DNA of 64,000 nucleotides, from assembly GCA_020846005.1 (NCBI GenBank), contig JADLEQ010000103.1, positions 1 to 64,000 on the forward strand, written 5' to 3'. The position numbers and the translations under genes are program-made. How positions within the stretch are numbered: the first letter of the stretch is position 1; each line of letters starts with the position of its first letter. This DNA is from Polyangiaceae bacterium. Its GTDB lineage: Bacteria; Myxococcota_A; Polyangia; Polyangiales; Polyangiaceae. Positions 17,166-25,623 of the stretch are shown here, piece after piece. Under the pieces are notes generated by a model. The model searched no databases. It was not told the DNA's origin and saw only the letters and a list, made by a program, of their open reading frames with translations.

Positions 17166-18310
17166 AGCGCATCTACTGGCGGCCGCCGAGCGTCTCGCGC
17201 GCCGTTCTTCTGCTGATCGCGACGATCGCGGTGGCGGCGGTCGTGCTCGTCGAGACGATGGGCGTGGAGCGCCAGCAGCCGTGGTACGCGGAGAAGATCG
17301 CCGCGGCGCGCCTCGCCCTGCGCGCGACCGAGGCGATCCGCGTCGAGAAGCAGCGGCGCGGCCTCCGGCTCGATCCGGAGACGGACCCGGCCGGCACCGG
17401 CCTGATCGGCGAGCCCGTGACGTCCGTCACCTCCAACACCGGCAACCTCCTGGCGAAGCAGCGGAGCACCAACCCGAACTTCGCCGCGGTGGTCGTCCAC
17501 TACCTGCGGCGCGCCAACGTCGCGAAGGGCGATCTGGTCGCCGTGGGTCTCTCCGGGTCGTTCCCGGCACTCAACATCGCGACGTACGCCGCGATCGAGG
17601 CGATCGAGGCTGAGCCCATAGCGATCAGCAGCGTCTCCGGCTCGGAGTGGGGCGCCAACCACCCCGAGTACCTCTGGGTCGACATGGAGCGCACGCTGGT
17701 CGAGGCCGGCGTGTTCCGCCACCGCTCCGTCGCTGCCTCCCGCGGCGGCATCGACGATCGCGGTGTCGGCATGTCCAAGGAGGGCCGCGCCCTCGTGGAC
17801 GACGCGATCGTGCGGAGCGGGGCGGAGCGCCTGGACACGAAGTCGCTCGCCGACGCGATCGAGCGCCGCATGCAGGTCTACGCCGCCCGGGCCGGCGATC
17901 GGCCCGTTCGGGCCTACGTGAACGTCGGCGGGGGCAGCGCGTCCGTCGGCACCCACGTCGGCAAGAAGCAGTTCAAGCCCGGCCTGAACCGCGAGCCGCC
18001 CCCCGGCGCGCGGCTGATGGACTCCGTCATGCTCCGCTTCGCCGAGCGGGACGTTCCGGTCATCCACCTGACGAACATCGAGGAGCTCGCCAAGCGCCAC
18101 GGCCTCGACGTGCGCCCCGAGACGACCTCGCCCGTAGGGACGGGGAAGGTGTACGTGCAGGAAGAGTACAACCGCTGGCTGGCTGGCGTCTCCGTCCTCG
18201 TCGTCCTCGGCGCGATGCTGGCGTTCATCCGGCTGGACGTGGGGCTGCGGATCCTCCGCGGCGCGAGCCGCTCGGGCGCCGGCTCCCGGCAGCCGCAACA
18301 GATGGTCTGA
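17162..18310 (+). CDS. pgsW: Poly-gamma-glutamate system protein PgsW-like
   Basis: 382-aa membrane protein matching the poly-gamma-glutamate system protein family found beside pgsB/pgsC in non-Bacillus systems. Seen: an N-terminal span (AVLLLIATIAVAAVVLVETM), a long external domain with LIGEPVTSVTSNTGNLLAKQ, GLSGSFPALNIATYAA and YVNVGGGSASVGTHVG, and a second span near the C-terminus (LAGVSVLVVLGAMLAFI). It is the last gene of the overlapping operon and is followed by a strong hairpin. No pgsA/capA homologue is present in the window, so this protein may replace it in polymer handling or export (inference). Confidence 0.82.
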   Translation: MKRIYWRPPSVSRAVLLLIATIAVAAVVLVETMGVERQQPWYAEKIAAARLALRATEAIRVEKQRRGLRLDPETDPAGTGLIGEPVTSVTSNTGNLLAKQRSTNPNFAAVVVHYLRRANVAKGDLVAVGLSGSFPALNIATYAAIEAIEAEPIAISSVSGSEWGANHPEYLWVDMERTLVEAGVFRHRSVAASRGGIDDRGVGMSKEGRALVDDAIVRSGAERLDTKSLADAIERRMQVYAARAGDRPVRAYVNVGGGSASVGTHVGKKQFKPGLNREPPPGARLMDSVMLRFAERDVPVIHLTNIEELAKRHGLDVRPETTSPVGTGKVYVQEEYNRWLAGVSVLVVLGAMLAFIRLDVGLRILRGASRSGAGSRQPQQMV

Positions 18311-18314
18311 CGCG

Positions 18315-18342
18315 CGCGGCCGCTGGCGCGCCAGCGACCGCG
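18315..18342. terminator. Long inverted repeat after the pgs operon
   Basis: CGCTGGCG/CGCCAGCG at 18321-18336 is a perfect palindrome, and the flanks CGCGGC and ACCGCG extend the stem with one mismatch. It begins five bases after the pgsW stop. No T-run follows, so its role as a terminator is inferred. Confidence 0.45.
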
Positions 18343-18368
18343 CCAGGGCTGGCGAGGCGTAGATCGGC

Positions 18369-19418
18369 GTGGTATCGACGCCGGCCATGCTTTCCGTCGC
18401 GCGGCCGCTCGACTGGGTCGTGTTCGCCGCGACGGTAGCGGCCATGATCGGGCTCGACGTCGCGTTCTTCGGGAGGAAGGCGCGGGCGATGACGTTCCGC
18501 GAGGCCGTCCTGCGGAGCCTGATGGCGATCGCCGGGGCGCTCGCCTTCACGCTGTGGATCCACCTCGCGGTGGGCGGGGGTGGCGTCTCCCAGGCCGCGC
18601 GGACCAACCTGGCGCTCGAGTATCTCATCGCGTTCGTCGTCGAGAAGTCGCTCTCCGTCGACAACCTTTTCGTGTTCCTGGTCGTCTTCGGCTACTTCCG
18701 GGTCGGCGAGCGCCAGCAGCAGAGAGTCCTCCTCTGGGGGCTGGCCGGCGCCGTGGTGATGCGGCTGGTGTTCATCCTGGCGGGCTCGGCGCTGCTGCAC
18801 CGATTCCACTGGATGATCTACGTGTTCGGCGGCGTCCTCGTGTGGACTGGCCTGAAGCTCGCCTTCAAGAAGGACGACGACGTGGTGGATCCGGGGAACA
18901 GCCCCGTCCTCCGGCTCGCCAAGAGGTGGTTCCGTACCACGGACCAGTACGAGGGGGAGCACTTCTTCACGGTCCGCGACGGCGTCCGCTACGCGACGCC
19001 GTTGTTCCTCGTCGTGCTCGTGATCGAGTTCACCGACCTGCTCTTCGCGGTGGACTCCGTGCCTGCCGTGCTCGCGGTCTCCAACGACCTCTTCGTCGTC
19101 TACACGTCCAACGTGATGGCGATCCTCGGCCTCCGCGCGCTCTTCTTCCTGCTCGCCGGGATGATGAGCCGGTTCCGCTATCTGGACGTGGGGGTCGCGA
19201 TGATCCTCGTGTTCATCGGCGCGAAGATGATCGCGTCCCCGTTCCTCAAGGTCCCCAACCTGGTGAGCCTCGGGGTCATCCTCCTGCTGCTCGTCGGAGC
19301 TGTGGTGGTGTCGATGCTTCGCCCCCCCCCTCCAGAGTCGGAGGGGGATGGCGACGAAGGTCACGCGGTCGCACCGGGCGAGGGGAGCGCCACCGCGGCC
19401 CGGGCCGACGACACGTGA
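18369..19418 (+). CDS. TerC/Alx-family integral membrane protein
   Basis: Polytopic inner-membrane protein of the TerC family, linked in other bacteria to manganese export or tellurite resistance. Seen: eight or nine hydrophobic helices, the first conserved acidic motif in AFVVEKSLSVDNLFVFLVVF and the second in VIEFTDLLFAVDSVPAVLAV, whose Asp/Glu residues are the proposed metal site. The 349-aa length fits the Alx/YjbE-like subgroup. The GTG at 18369 has GAGG upstream; an ATG at 18387 is an alternative. It overlaps the next gene (GTGA). No yybP-ykoY riboswitch fits in the 58-bp leader. The substrate is not assignable from sequence. Confidence 0.9.
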   Translation: MVSTPAMLSVARPLDWVVFAATVAAMIGLDVAFFGRKARAMTFREAVLRSLMAIAGALAFTLWIHLAVGGGGVSQAARTNLALEYLIAFVVEKSLSVDNLFVFLVVFGYFRVGERQQQRVLLWGLAGAVVMRLVFILAGSALLHRFHWMIYVFGGVLVWTGLKLAFKKDDDVVDPGNSPVLRLAKRWFRTTDQYEGEHFFTVRDGVRYATPLFLVVLVIEFTDLLFAVDSVPAVLAVSNDLFVVYTSNVMAILGLRALFFLLAGMMSRFRYLDVGVAMILVFIGAKMIASPFLKVPNLVSLGVILLLLVGAVVVSMLRPPPPESEGDGDEGHAVAPGEGSATAARADDT

Positions 19419-21049
19419 GTCCGCGCCGCCGCCCCACGCTCTCGGCGGTTTCGCCGCCGATCGTCGAGCCCGAGGCGGCGCGGAGCGCGCCGTTCCCGTC
19501 GCGCGGGTGCGGGGTGCTGCTGCACCCTACCTCCCTCCCGGGTCCCCACGGCCACGGCGATCTCGGCCCCGAGGCGCACGCGTTCGTGCGACTGCTCGGC
19601 GCCGCGCGCCAACGGTGGTGGCAGATGCTGCCCATCGGGTTGCCCGGCCGAGGTGACTCGCCCTACGACGCCGCCTCCTCGTTCGCGGGCAGCCCGTGGC
19701 TCATCAGCCTGGCGCTCCTGGTCCGGGACGGCCTCCTGCCCGCCGAGGCCCTCGCGGCCCCGGGGCCGCTGGTGCGCGCGAAGCTCGCCGAGCACGCGGA
19801 GGCCCGCGCGTTTCGGCTCCCGCGGCTCCGCGCGGCGTGGGCGGCGCTCCGCGGCCAGCCGCGCTCGCCGCTGGCCCGCGAGCTGACCCACTTCGTCGAG
19901 CGCGAGCGCTCGTGGCTGGCGACGGACTCGCTCTTCGCGGCCCTCACTCACCACCACCGCACCCGGACGTGGACGAAGTGGGAGCCCGCCCTCGCGCGGC
20001 GCGATCCCTCCGCCCTCGCGCGGCTCGAGCCGCGCCTGCGCGACGAGCAGCGGTTCTTCGAGTTCGTCCAGTGGGCGTTCGATCGCCAGTGGCGATCCCT
20101 GCGCGTCGCGTGTAGGGAGGCGGGGGTAGGGCTCGTCGGGGACGTGCCGATGTTCGTCGCCCACGAGAGCTCGGACGTGTGGGCCCACCGCGAGCTCTTC
20201 CGGCTCGGGCGTTCGGGCGAGGCGTCCGAGGTCACGGGTGTGCCCCCTGACCAATTCACCCGCCGGGGTCAGCGGTGGGGGACTCCGCAGTACGACTGGT
20301 CGGCGCACGCCGCCGAGGGCTTCGCCTGGTGGCGGGCGCGACTCGGCGTCGCGTCGTCGCGGTTCGACGTGGTGCGGCTCGATCACTTCATCGGGTTCGT
20401 GCGCGCGTATTGCATCGCCGCGTCCGCGAGGGACGCGCGGCGGGGTCGCTTCCGGCCCGTGCCGGGCGCGGCGCTTCTCCAGGGCGTGCAGGCGTCCCTC
20501 GGTGCCCTGCCGTTCGTCGCCGAGGACTTGGGCGTCGTCACGCCGGAGGTCCGTGCCCTGCGCGATCGCTTCGGTCTCCCGGGGATGCGCGTGTTGGTGT
20601 TCGGGTTCGAGGGGGCGCCGAACGAGCACCTGCCCCACCGCTGGCCCGAGCACTCCCTCGGTTGCACGGGGACCCACGACACCGAGACCCTCGGCGGGTG
20701 GCTGCGGCGCCTGGCGGCTGGCGGCCCGGAGGCCCGCCGCGCGCGGAGCAGGGCGCTCGACTACGCGGGGACCTCACCCACGCCCGAGTGGGCGCTCGTG
20801 CGGTCGGCGCTCGCCAGTCCGGCGAACACCGTCATCCTGCCTCTGCAGGACGCGCTCGAGCTCGGCGCGGCGGCTCGCATGAACGTGCCCGGCACGCCGC
20901 GCGGGAATTGGCGCTGGCGAGTCCCGCCCGGCGAGCCGGCGCCGGCTCGCGTAGAGCGCTTGGGCGCGCTCGTCGAGGCGACCGATCGACAGCCGAGCGC
21001 GACTCCGCCCTTGACGAAGTCGATTCGACGTGTGAATAGGCGCCCATGA
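19415..21049 (+). CDS. malQ: 4-alpha-glucanotransferase (GH77)
   Basis: Amylomaltase that transfers alpha-1,4-glucan segments, used in maltodextrin or glycogen metabolism in the cytoplasm. Seen: the N-terminal GVLLHPTSLPGPHGHGDLG typical of GH77, DSPYDAASSFAGSPWLI, DVPMFVAHESSDVWAH, and all three catalytic carboxylates: Asp323 in VRLDHF (nucleophile), Glu370 in VAEDLG (acid/base) and Asp422 in GTHDTET. The 544-aa length is slightly longer than the usual ~500. The GTG at 19415 overlaps the TerC stop and gives about 30 extra N-terminal residues before the fold; a later start is possible. It overlaps the following gene by ATGA. Confidence 0.95.
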   Translation: MSPRRRPTLSAVSPPIVEPEAARSAPFPSRGCGVLLHPTSLPGPHGHGDLGPEAHAFVRLLGAARQRWWQMLPIGLPGRGDSPYDAASSFAGSPWLISLALLVRDGLLPAEALAAPGPLVRAKLAEHAEARAFRLPRLRAAWAALRGQPRSPLARELTHFVERERSWLATDSLFAALTHHHRTRTWTKWEPALARRDPSALARLEPRLRDEQRFFEFVQWAFDRQWRSLRVACREAGVGLVGDVPMFVAHESSDVWAHRELFRLGRSGEASEVTGVPPDQFTRRGQRWGTPQYDWSAHAAEGFAWWRARLGVASSRFDVVRLDHFIGFVRAYCIAASARDARRGRFRPVPGAALLQGVQASLGALPFVAEDLGVVTPEVRALRDRFGLPGMRVLVFGFEGAPNEHLPHRWPEHSLGCTGTHDTETLGGWLRRLAAGGPEARRARSRALDYAGTSPTPEWALVRSALASPANTVILPLQDALELGAAARMNVPGTPRGNWRWRVPPGEPAPARVERLGALVEATDRQPSATPPLTKSIRRVNRRP

Positions 21050-21510
21050 GCGACATCAACCAGCGAATTCAGGAGAAGGTCGAAGCGTTCGTCGAGGATC
21101 TCAGCGCCCTCGTGCGGCGAGCTGCGGTCCAGGCGGTGGAGGCCTCTCTCGGGGTCGTGGCAGAGAAGGTCGCCGCGCCGAGCCCGCGCTCGCGCAAGGC
21201 CTCCGCCGCGAAGCCGCAGCGCAAGAAGGCTGCGGCGGTCGTGGGGCAGAAGCGCCCGCCGGAGGAGATCGCGCAGACGCTCGACAACGTCCTTGCCTAC
21301 GTGACGGAGAACCCCGGCGTCGGGGTGGAGCAGATCGCAGCGGCGCTCGGGACGAAGACTCGACTCCTCACTCTCCCCATCCGCAAGCTGCTCGAGAGCG
21401 GTGCGTTGACTCGTGACGGCGAGAAGCGCGCGACCAAGTACTCTCCGGCTGCGGTGGAGTCGAGCGGTCGATCTTCGCGCTCGTCGCGGAAGTCGCGTCG
21501 GCGGCGCTGA
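21046..21510 (+). CDS. Basic DNA-binding protein with Lys-rich linker and winged-helix end
   Basis: 154-aa protein, not a recognised named family. Seen: an N-terminal amphipathic helix (about 1-45), a histone-like Lys/Ala/Pro-rich linker (about 46-80), a compact domain at about 84-135 with LDNVLAYVTENPGVGVEQIA and LTLPIRKLLESGALTRDG, which reads as a winged helix-turn-helix, and a Ser/Arg-rich basic tail. The pattern resembles myxobacterial DNA-binding proteins that pair an H1-like linker with a wHTH. It overlaps malQ by four bases. It may be a nucleoid protein or a local regulator. Confidence 0.7.
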   Translation: MSDINQRIQEKVEAFVEDLSALVRRAAVQAVEASLGVVAEKVAAPSPRSRKASAAKPQRKKAAAVVGQKRPPEEIAQTLDNVLAYVTENPGVGVEQIAAALGTKTRLLTLPIRKLLESGALTRDGEKRATKYSPAAVESSGRSSRSSRKSRRRR

Positions 21511-21518
21511 GCCACACG

Positions 21519-21565
21519 AGCGGCGCCCCGGGTCGTCGGCGATCGGATCGCTGCCCGGCGCCGCT
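21519..21565. terminator. Imperfect hairpin between convergent genes
   Basis: AGCGGCGCC...GGG at 21519 onward pairs with CCCGGCGCCGCT ending at 21565, with a small bulge and a loop of roughly twenty bases. It lies between the stop of the DNA-binding protein gene and the stop of the leftward kinase, so it may act in both directions. No T-run is present. Confidence 0.4.
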
Positions 21566-21593
21566 GCCTCGGCCGCGCGGCCGCCCCCGGACC

Positions 21594-22664
21594 TCAGCGT
21601 TCGGGGGGCGGCCACTCCGAGTCACTGTCGTGACTCCCCTCGACCAGCACGAGGCTGCGTGACGTGGTGACCGGCGCCGGCGGCCGCTCGGAGTCGGTCA
21701 CGAGCGCGAGCGCAGGGCGTCGCGGTGAGCGCGGGATGGCCTCCGCGCTCCTCGCGACGAGCGGGAGCGGTGCGTCGCTCGGGACCAGGGCCCGCACGGA
21801 CGGGAGGCGCTCCCGGGTGGGCAGGAAGGGCTGCAGCGACCTCGCCAGCTCCACGGCGGAGGCCGGACGATCGTCGGCGTCCTTCGCCAGCGCTCGGCGG
21901 ACCAGCGCCTCGAGCTCCGGGGGGAGGGAGCGGTCGAATGCCCGGAGGGGCATCGGCGGTCGCGTGAGCACCTTGGCGAGCACCTCGGTGTGGGTCGCCC
22001 CGGCGAACGGTGGGCGGCCAGAGAGCAGCTCGTACAGGATCGCGCCCACCGCGTAGAGATCCGATCGCGCGTCCACGGGGCCGCCCACGGCCTGCTCGGG
22101 CGCCATGTAGTTGGGTGTGCCGAACAGCCTGCCGCGCTCCTCAGGGTCGTGCTCCTCTCCGCGAACCCCCTTGGCGATCCCGAAATCCAGCACCTTCGCG
22201 ACCGGCACGTCCGGGAGCGGGTGGACGACCGAGATGTTCCCCGGCTTGAGGTCGCGGTGCACGATGCCGAGCGAGTGCGCGGCGGCGAGCCCGGCGAGCA
22301 CCTGGACGGCCAGCTCGCAGGCGTACGGGGCGCCGACAGCGCCGCGGGTGCCGATCACTACGTCGAGCGTCTCACCGTCGCAGAGCTCCATCGCCATCCA
22401 CGGGAGGTCGTCCTCGTCGTTCGAGCCCCCGTGGCCGTACACCTGCACCACGTTCGGGTGCGAGATCCGGCGAGCGGCGATCGCCTCGCCGAGGAAGCGT
22501 GCGCGTACCGCCGGGTCATGCGCCAGCTCGGGGTGGAGGAGCTTGACCGCCACGTCCCGCCCACCGCGGAGATCGGCCGCGCGGTGGACCGTGCCGGCGC
22601 TCCCCGATCCGAGGACGAGCCCGAGCCGGTAGCGCCCGCCCACGAGGCGCCCGAGCCGCGTCAT
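21594..22664 (-). CDS. Soluble Ser/Thr protein kinase
   Basis: Hanks-type kinase of 356 aa with no membrane segment. Seen: Gly loop GSGSAGTV at residues 20-27, Lys41 in VAVKLL, HRDLKPGN, DFGIAKG, GTPNYMAPEQAVGG and the DxRSDLYAVGAILYELLSGRPPF helix. A proline-rich tail after about residue 270 ends in acidic DSDSEWPPP. The ATG at 22664 is used because it overlaps the stop of the upstream SDR gene (ATGA), whereas earlier in-frame starts lie inside that gene. Coupling to an oxidoreductase suggests, but does not prove, a regulatory link. Confidence 0.92.
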   Translation of the reverse strand: MTRLGRLVGGRYRLGLVLGSGSAGTVHRAADLRGGRDVAVKLLHPELAHDPAVRARFLGEAIAARRISHPNVVQVYGHGGSNDEDDLPWMAMELCDGETLDVVIGTRGAVGAPYACELAVQVLAGLAAAHSLGIVHRDLKPGNISVVHPLPDVPVAKVLDFGIAKGVRGEEHDPEERGRLFGTPNYMAPEQAVGGPVDARSDLYAVGAILYELLSGRPPFAGATHTEVLAKVLTRPPMPLRAFDRSLPPELEALVRRALAKDADDRPASAVELARSLQPFLPTRERLPSVRALVPSDAPLPLVARSAEAIPRSPRRPALALVTDSERPPAPVTTSRSLVLVEGSHDSDSEWPPPER

Positions 22665-23443
22665 CGGCGCGGGCCCCGCGCTATCACGGTCGCCGCCGCC
22701 TGGTCGGTCGGCATGAGGAGGAGCCGCTGGAGGCAGACGTGCGGCGGGCGCTCCACGGCGAACGCCACGCACTCCGCGATGTCCACCGCGGTGAGCGGTC
22801 GCATCCCCTCATAGACGTGTGCGGCGCGCGTCCGATCGCCGTGGAATCGCACCTCGCTGAACTCGGTCTCCGCCATCCCGGGCTCGAGCATGAGCTGGCG
22901 CACGCCCGTCCCGGCGAGCTCCAGGCGGAGCGCCTGAGCGAACGCCTCCACTGCCGCCTTCGAGGCGCAGTACCCCGCTCCGTTCGCGTAGGGCTGGACT
23001 CCGGCCACGCTCCCGACGTGGACCAAGTCCGCCCGGTCTCTGGCGAGCAGCGCCGGCAGGAACGCCCGTGTCAGGCGCATGAGCCCGAGGACGTTGGCCT
23101 CCATCATCTCCCGCCAGTCGGCCTCGTCGGCGTCCGCCACCGGGCCGAGTCCTCGCGCGAGCCCCGCGTTGTTGACCAGGGTGTCCACGGCCGCCGTCGC
23201 GGTGGCCCAGTCGGCGAAGCGTCGGCACGACTCCGGGTCGGTCACGTCGAGCGGGTGGAACGCGGCGCGAGCGCCGAGGTCGCGCGCGAGCGCCTCCAGG
23301 CGGTCGACGCGCCGCGCCCCGAGCAGCACCCGCGCGCTCCGCGCGGCGAACGCGCGCGCCGTCGCCTCGCCGATCCCGCTGGACGCGCCGGTCACCACCG
23401 CGACGCGTCCGGCCAGGGTTCCTCGGTCCGACATGTGCGGCAT
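22661..23443 (-). CDS. Short-chain dehydrogenase/reductase, YdfG-like
   Basis: Classical SDR using NAD(P)H, probably a hydroxy-acid or beta-hydroxy substrate oxidoreductase of the YdfG type. Seen: the Rossmann motif TGASSGIG, LGARRVDRLE after strand 2, LDVTDPES, VNNAGLARGLGPV, and the catalytic set Ser (VGSVAG), Tyr and Lys in GYCASKAAV. The product is 260 aa, close to the family size. Two starts (23443 and 23434) are close together and indistinguishable. Its stop overlaps the downstream kinase start. Confidence 0.88.
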   Translation of the reverse strand: MPHMSDRGTLAGRVAVVTGASSGIGEATARAFAARSARVLLGARRVDRLEALARDLGARAAFHPLDVTDPESCRRFADWATATAAVDTLVNNAGLARGLGPVADADEADWREMMEANVLGLMRLTRAFLPALLARDRADLVHVGSVAGVQPYANGAGYCASKAAVEAFAQALRLELAGTGVRQLMLEPGMAETEFSEVRFHGDRTRAAHVYEGMRPLTAVDIAECVAFAVERPPHVCLQRLLLMPTDQAAATVIARGPRR

Positions 23444-23565
23444 CCTACACGCGAAACGCCGCCCCGCCCCCAGCCCCGACCCCGCGCGCCCGCACCTGCG
23501 CGGCCCGCCAATTCGCGGTATGCTCCCCGCGCCGTCGCGGGACGGCCCACCTCGGAGATCTTGAG

Positions 23566-25605
23566 ATGACCCGTTCGCTCTGCCTCGGTCTCACGAGCGT
23601 CGCGCTCGTCCTCTCGCTCGCCAGCTCCTGCTCCAGCGCGGACCCGCCCCCGCCGCCCGGCTTCGGTGGAGGCGCGGGTGGCACCGGCGGGGCGACCGAC
23701 GGCGGGGCGGGGGACTCGAGCTCGGGGGGCGTCTCGGCCAGCGGCGGGAACATCGGGCAGGACGTGGTCCTCGACGTGGGCGGCGGCGGCCCGAAGGTGT
23801 GCTTCGACCCGACGGACAAGACGGACTCCGACGGGGACACGATCGCCGACCAGATCGAGGGTCAGGAGGATCCGGACGGCGACGGCAAACCCAACTCCGC
23901 CGACGACGACTCCGACGGGGACGGCATCCTCGACTCCGTCGAGGCGCTCGCCTCAGGAGAGACCACGCGCGACGATCCGTGCGCGGAGCCGGCCGACACC
24001 GACTCCGACGGCAAGCCGGATTTCGTCAGCCCCGATGCGGACAACGACGGCCTCCTCGACGGCATCGACGCCGATTGCCCCGCTGGAACGCCGGCGGCGG
24101 GCCCTTGCCGGCAGGTCGCAGACTGCGACGCAGACGGCGTGATCGACGTGGTCGACGTCGCCGCGTCCGGAGAGGGCGGCAAGTGCGATGGTCAGGCCCC
24201 CCCGAACGCCGGGCTCTATTTCGTCGTGCCGTTCGGCGAAGGCGAACAGAAGAAGCGGTTCTCCTTCTCGACCGGCGTGAAAGAGGCGGACATCTACTTC
24301 CTCGTCGACACGACGGCCTCGATGCAGCCGGCGATCGACAACATCAAGACCTCCCTCGACACCACCATCATCCCGAAGATCCTGAACGGCGACCCCGCGG
24401 CCAACCCGCCCATCCCCGCCATCCCGGGCGCGTGGGTCGGGGTGGGGGACTTCAAGGACATCCCCTGGCTCCCGTGGGGCTCGGAGACCGATGACGTGTA
24501 CCGCTGGCGGTACGACATCCCGGGCGTCGGTCGAGTGGTGGGCGACATCACCGAGCCGGCGAACTCCGGCGGCGTCTTCTCCGCTCCCGAGAACGTCCGG
24601 CAGATCCTCGGCTTCCTCACCGCGTCGGGCGGCGGGGACGGCCCCGAGTCGACGACGCAGGCGCTCTGGATGGCCGCGAGCACGCTCGACTATCGGGTGA
24701 CGGGCGGCGGCGGGCCGTGGCCGCCGAACGAGGCGAGCCAGGCGGTCTGCGGAGCTCTCAACCCGCCACAGACGGCGCCTTGCTACATCGCCACCGACTG
24801 GCAGGCGGAGTGCGACGCTGCCAACCGCATCGGTCGCGCCTGCTTCCGTCCGGGCAAGCTCCCCGTGTTCGCCATCATCACCGACGCCGCGTTCCACAAC
24901 GGGCCCTCGTCGGCGAACGACTACGCCTTCCCGCCGTCGGTCGGCGCCGTGCTCGGGGCGCGCCCGTACACCGCCGTCGTGCAGACGCTCAACGCCATCT
25001 CGGCGAAGGTGGTCGGCGTGTCGGTCGACACCGGGCTCCCCGGCCAGGCCCGCTACGAGCTCGGGCAGCTCGCCACCGCTACGGGCAGCGAGTACGCGCC
25101 CCCGGGCGGCGCCCCGCGCCCGCTCGTCACCGCCAAGGACACGACGAGCGGCAACGTGTCGGACGAGCTGGTTCGCCTCATCGGTCTCCTCGCCGGTCAG
25201 GGGCTCAACAACGTCACGACGGTCCGCAGCAACTACTCGTGCGCGGGCAACGTCGACTGCGACGGCGACAATCTCCCGGATCCTGCGTACGAGAACCCGC
25301 CGGCCAGCGAGCTCTCGACGACGCCGTTCGATGCCCTGCAGCTCATCCGCCAGGTGTCGCCGGTGGCGATGTCCGAGCCCACGCCGTACATCAGCATCGA
25401 CACGGAGACCTTCTACGGGATCCGCGGCGAGGCGATCGTCGAGTTCGAGGTCACCGCGCTGAACTCCGTCATCAACCCGGTGGCGCTCAAGGTCTTCCGT
25501 GTGCTCCTCAAGGTGCAGACCCCAAGCGGCCAGGCGCTGGGCGGCGTCGAAGGCGTCAAGATGATCTACCTCGTGGTGCCGCCGTCCTCGAGCGGCCCGG
25601 CGTGA
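23566..25605 (+). CDS. vWA-domain lipoprotein with thrombospondin-3-like Ca-binding repeats
   Basis: Predicted exported lipoprotein: the signal peptide ends LSLASSC with Cys22. A Gly/Ser linker (about 30-70) leads to acidic repeats at about 85-190 (DSDGDTIADQIEG, DPDGDGKPNSADDDSDGDG, DADNDGLLDGIDADC), the thrombospondin type 3/EF-hand-like pattern that binds calcium. The second half is a von Willebrand A-type domain from about residue 240, with DTTAS at 248-252 as the MIDAS-like site and several Cys pairs. It is 18 bp upstream of an Omp85-type gene in the same direction, so the two are likely co-transcribed. The ligand is unknown; surface adhesion is an inference. Confidence 0.85.
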   Translation: MTRSLCLGLTSVALVLSLASSCSSADPPPPPGFGGGAGGTGGATDGGAGDSSSGGVSASGGNIGQDVVLDVGGGGPKVCFDPTDKTDSDGDTIADQIEGQEDPDGDGKPNSADDDSDGDGILDSVEALASGETTRDDPCAEPADTDSDGKPDFVSPDADNDGLLDGIDADCPAGTPAAGPCRQVADCDADGVIDVVDVAASGEGGKCDGQAPPNAGLYFVVPFGEGEQKKRFSFSTGVKEADIYFLVDTTASMQPAIDNIKTSLDTTIIPKILNGDPAANPPIPAIPGAWVGVGDFKDIPWLPWGSETDDVYRWRYDIPGVGRVVGDITEPANSGGVFSAPENVRQILGFLTASGGGDGPESTTQALWMAASTLDYRVTGGGGPWPPNEASQAVCGALNPPQTAPCYIATDWQAECDAANRIGRACFRPGKLPVFAIITDAAFHNGPSSANDYAFPPSVGAVLGARPYTAVVQTLNAISAKVVGVSVDTGLPGQARYELGQLATATGSEYAPPGGAPRPLVTAKDTTSGNVSDELVRLIGLLAGQGLNNVTTVRSNYSCAGNVDCDGDNLPDPAYENPPASELSTTPFDALQLIRQVSPVAMSEPTPYISIDTETFYGIRGEAIVEFEVTALNSVINPVALKVFRVLLKVQTPSGQALGGVEGVKMIYLVVPPSSSGPA

Positions 25606-25623
25606 TCCGCGCCCCTCACTGAC

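Noticed and set aside
18311-18368. Manganese (yybP-ykoY) riboswitch before terC
   Set aside because: The gap is only 58 bp and is filled by the pgs hairpin; the aptamer would not fit.
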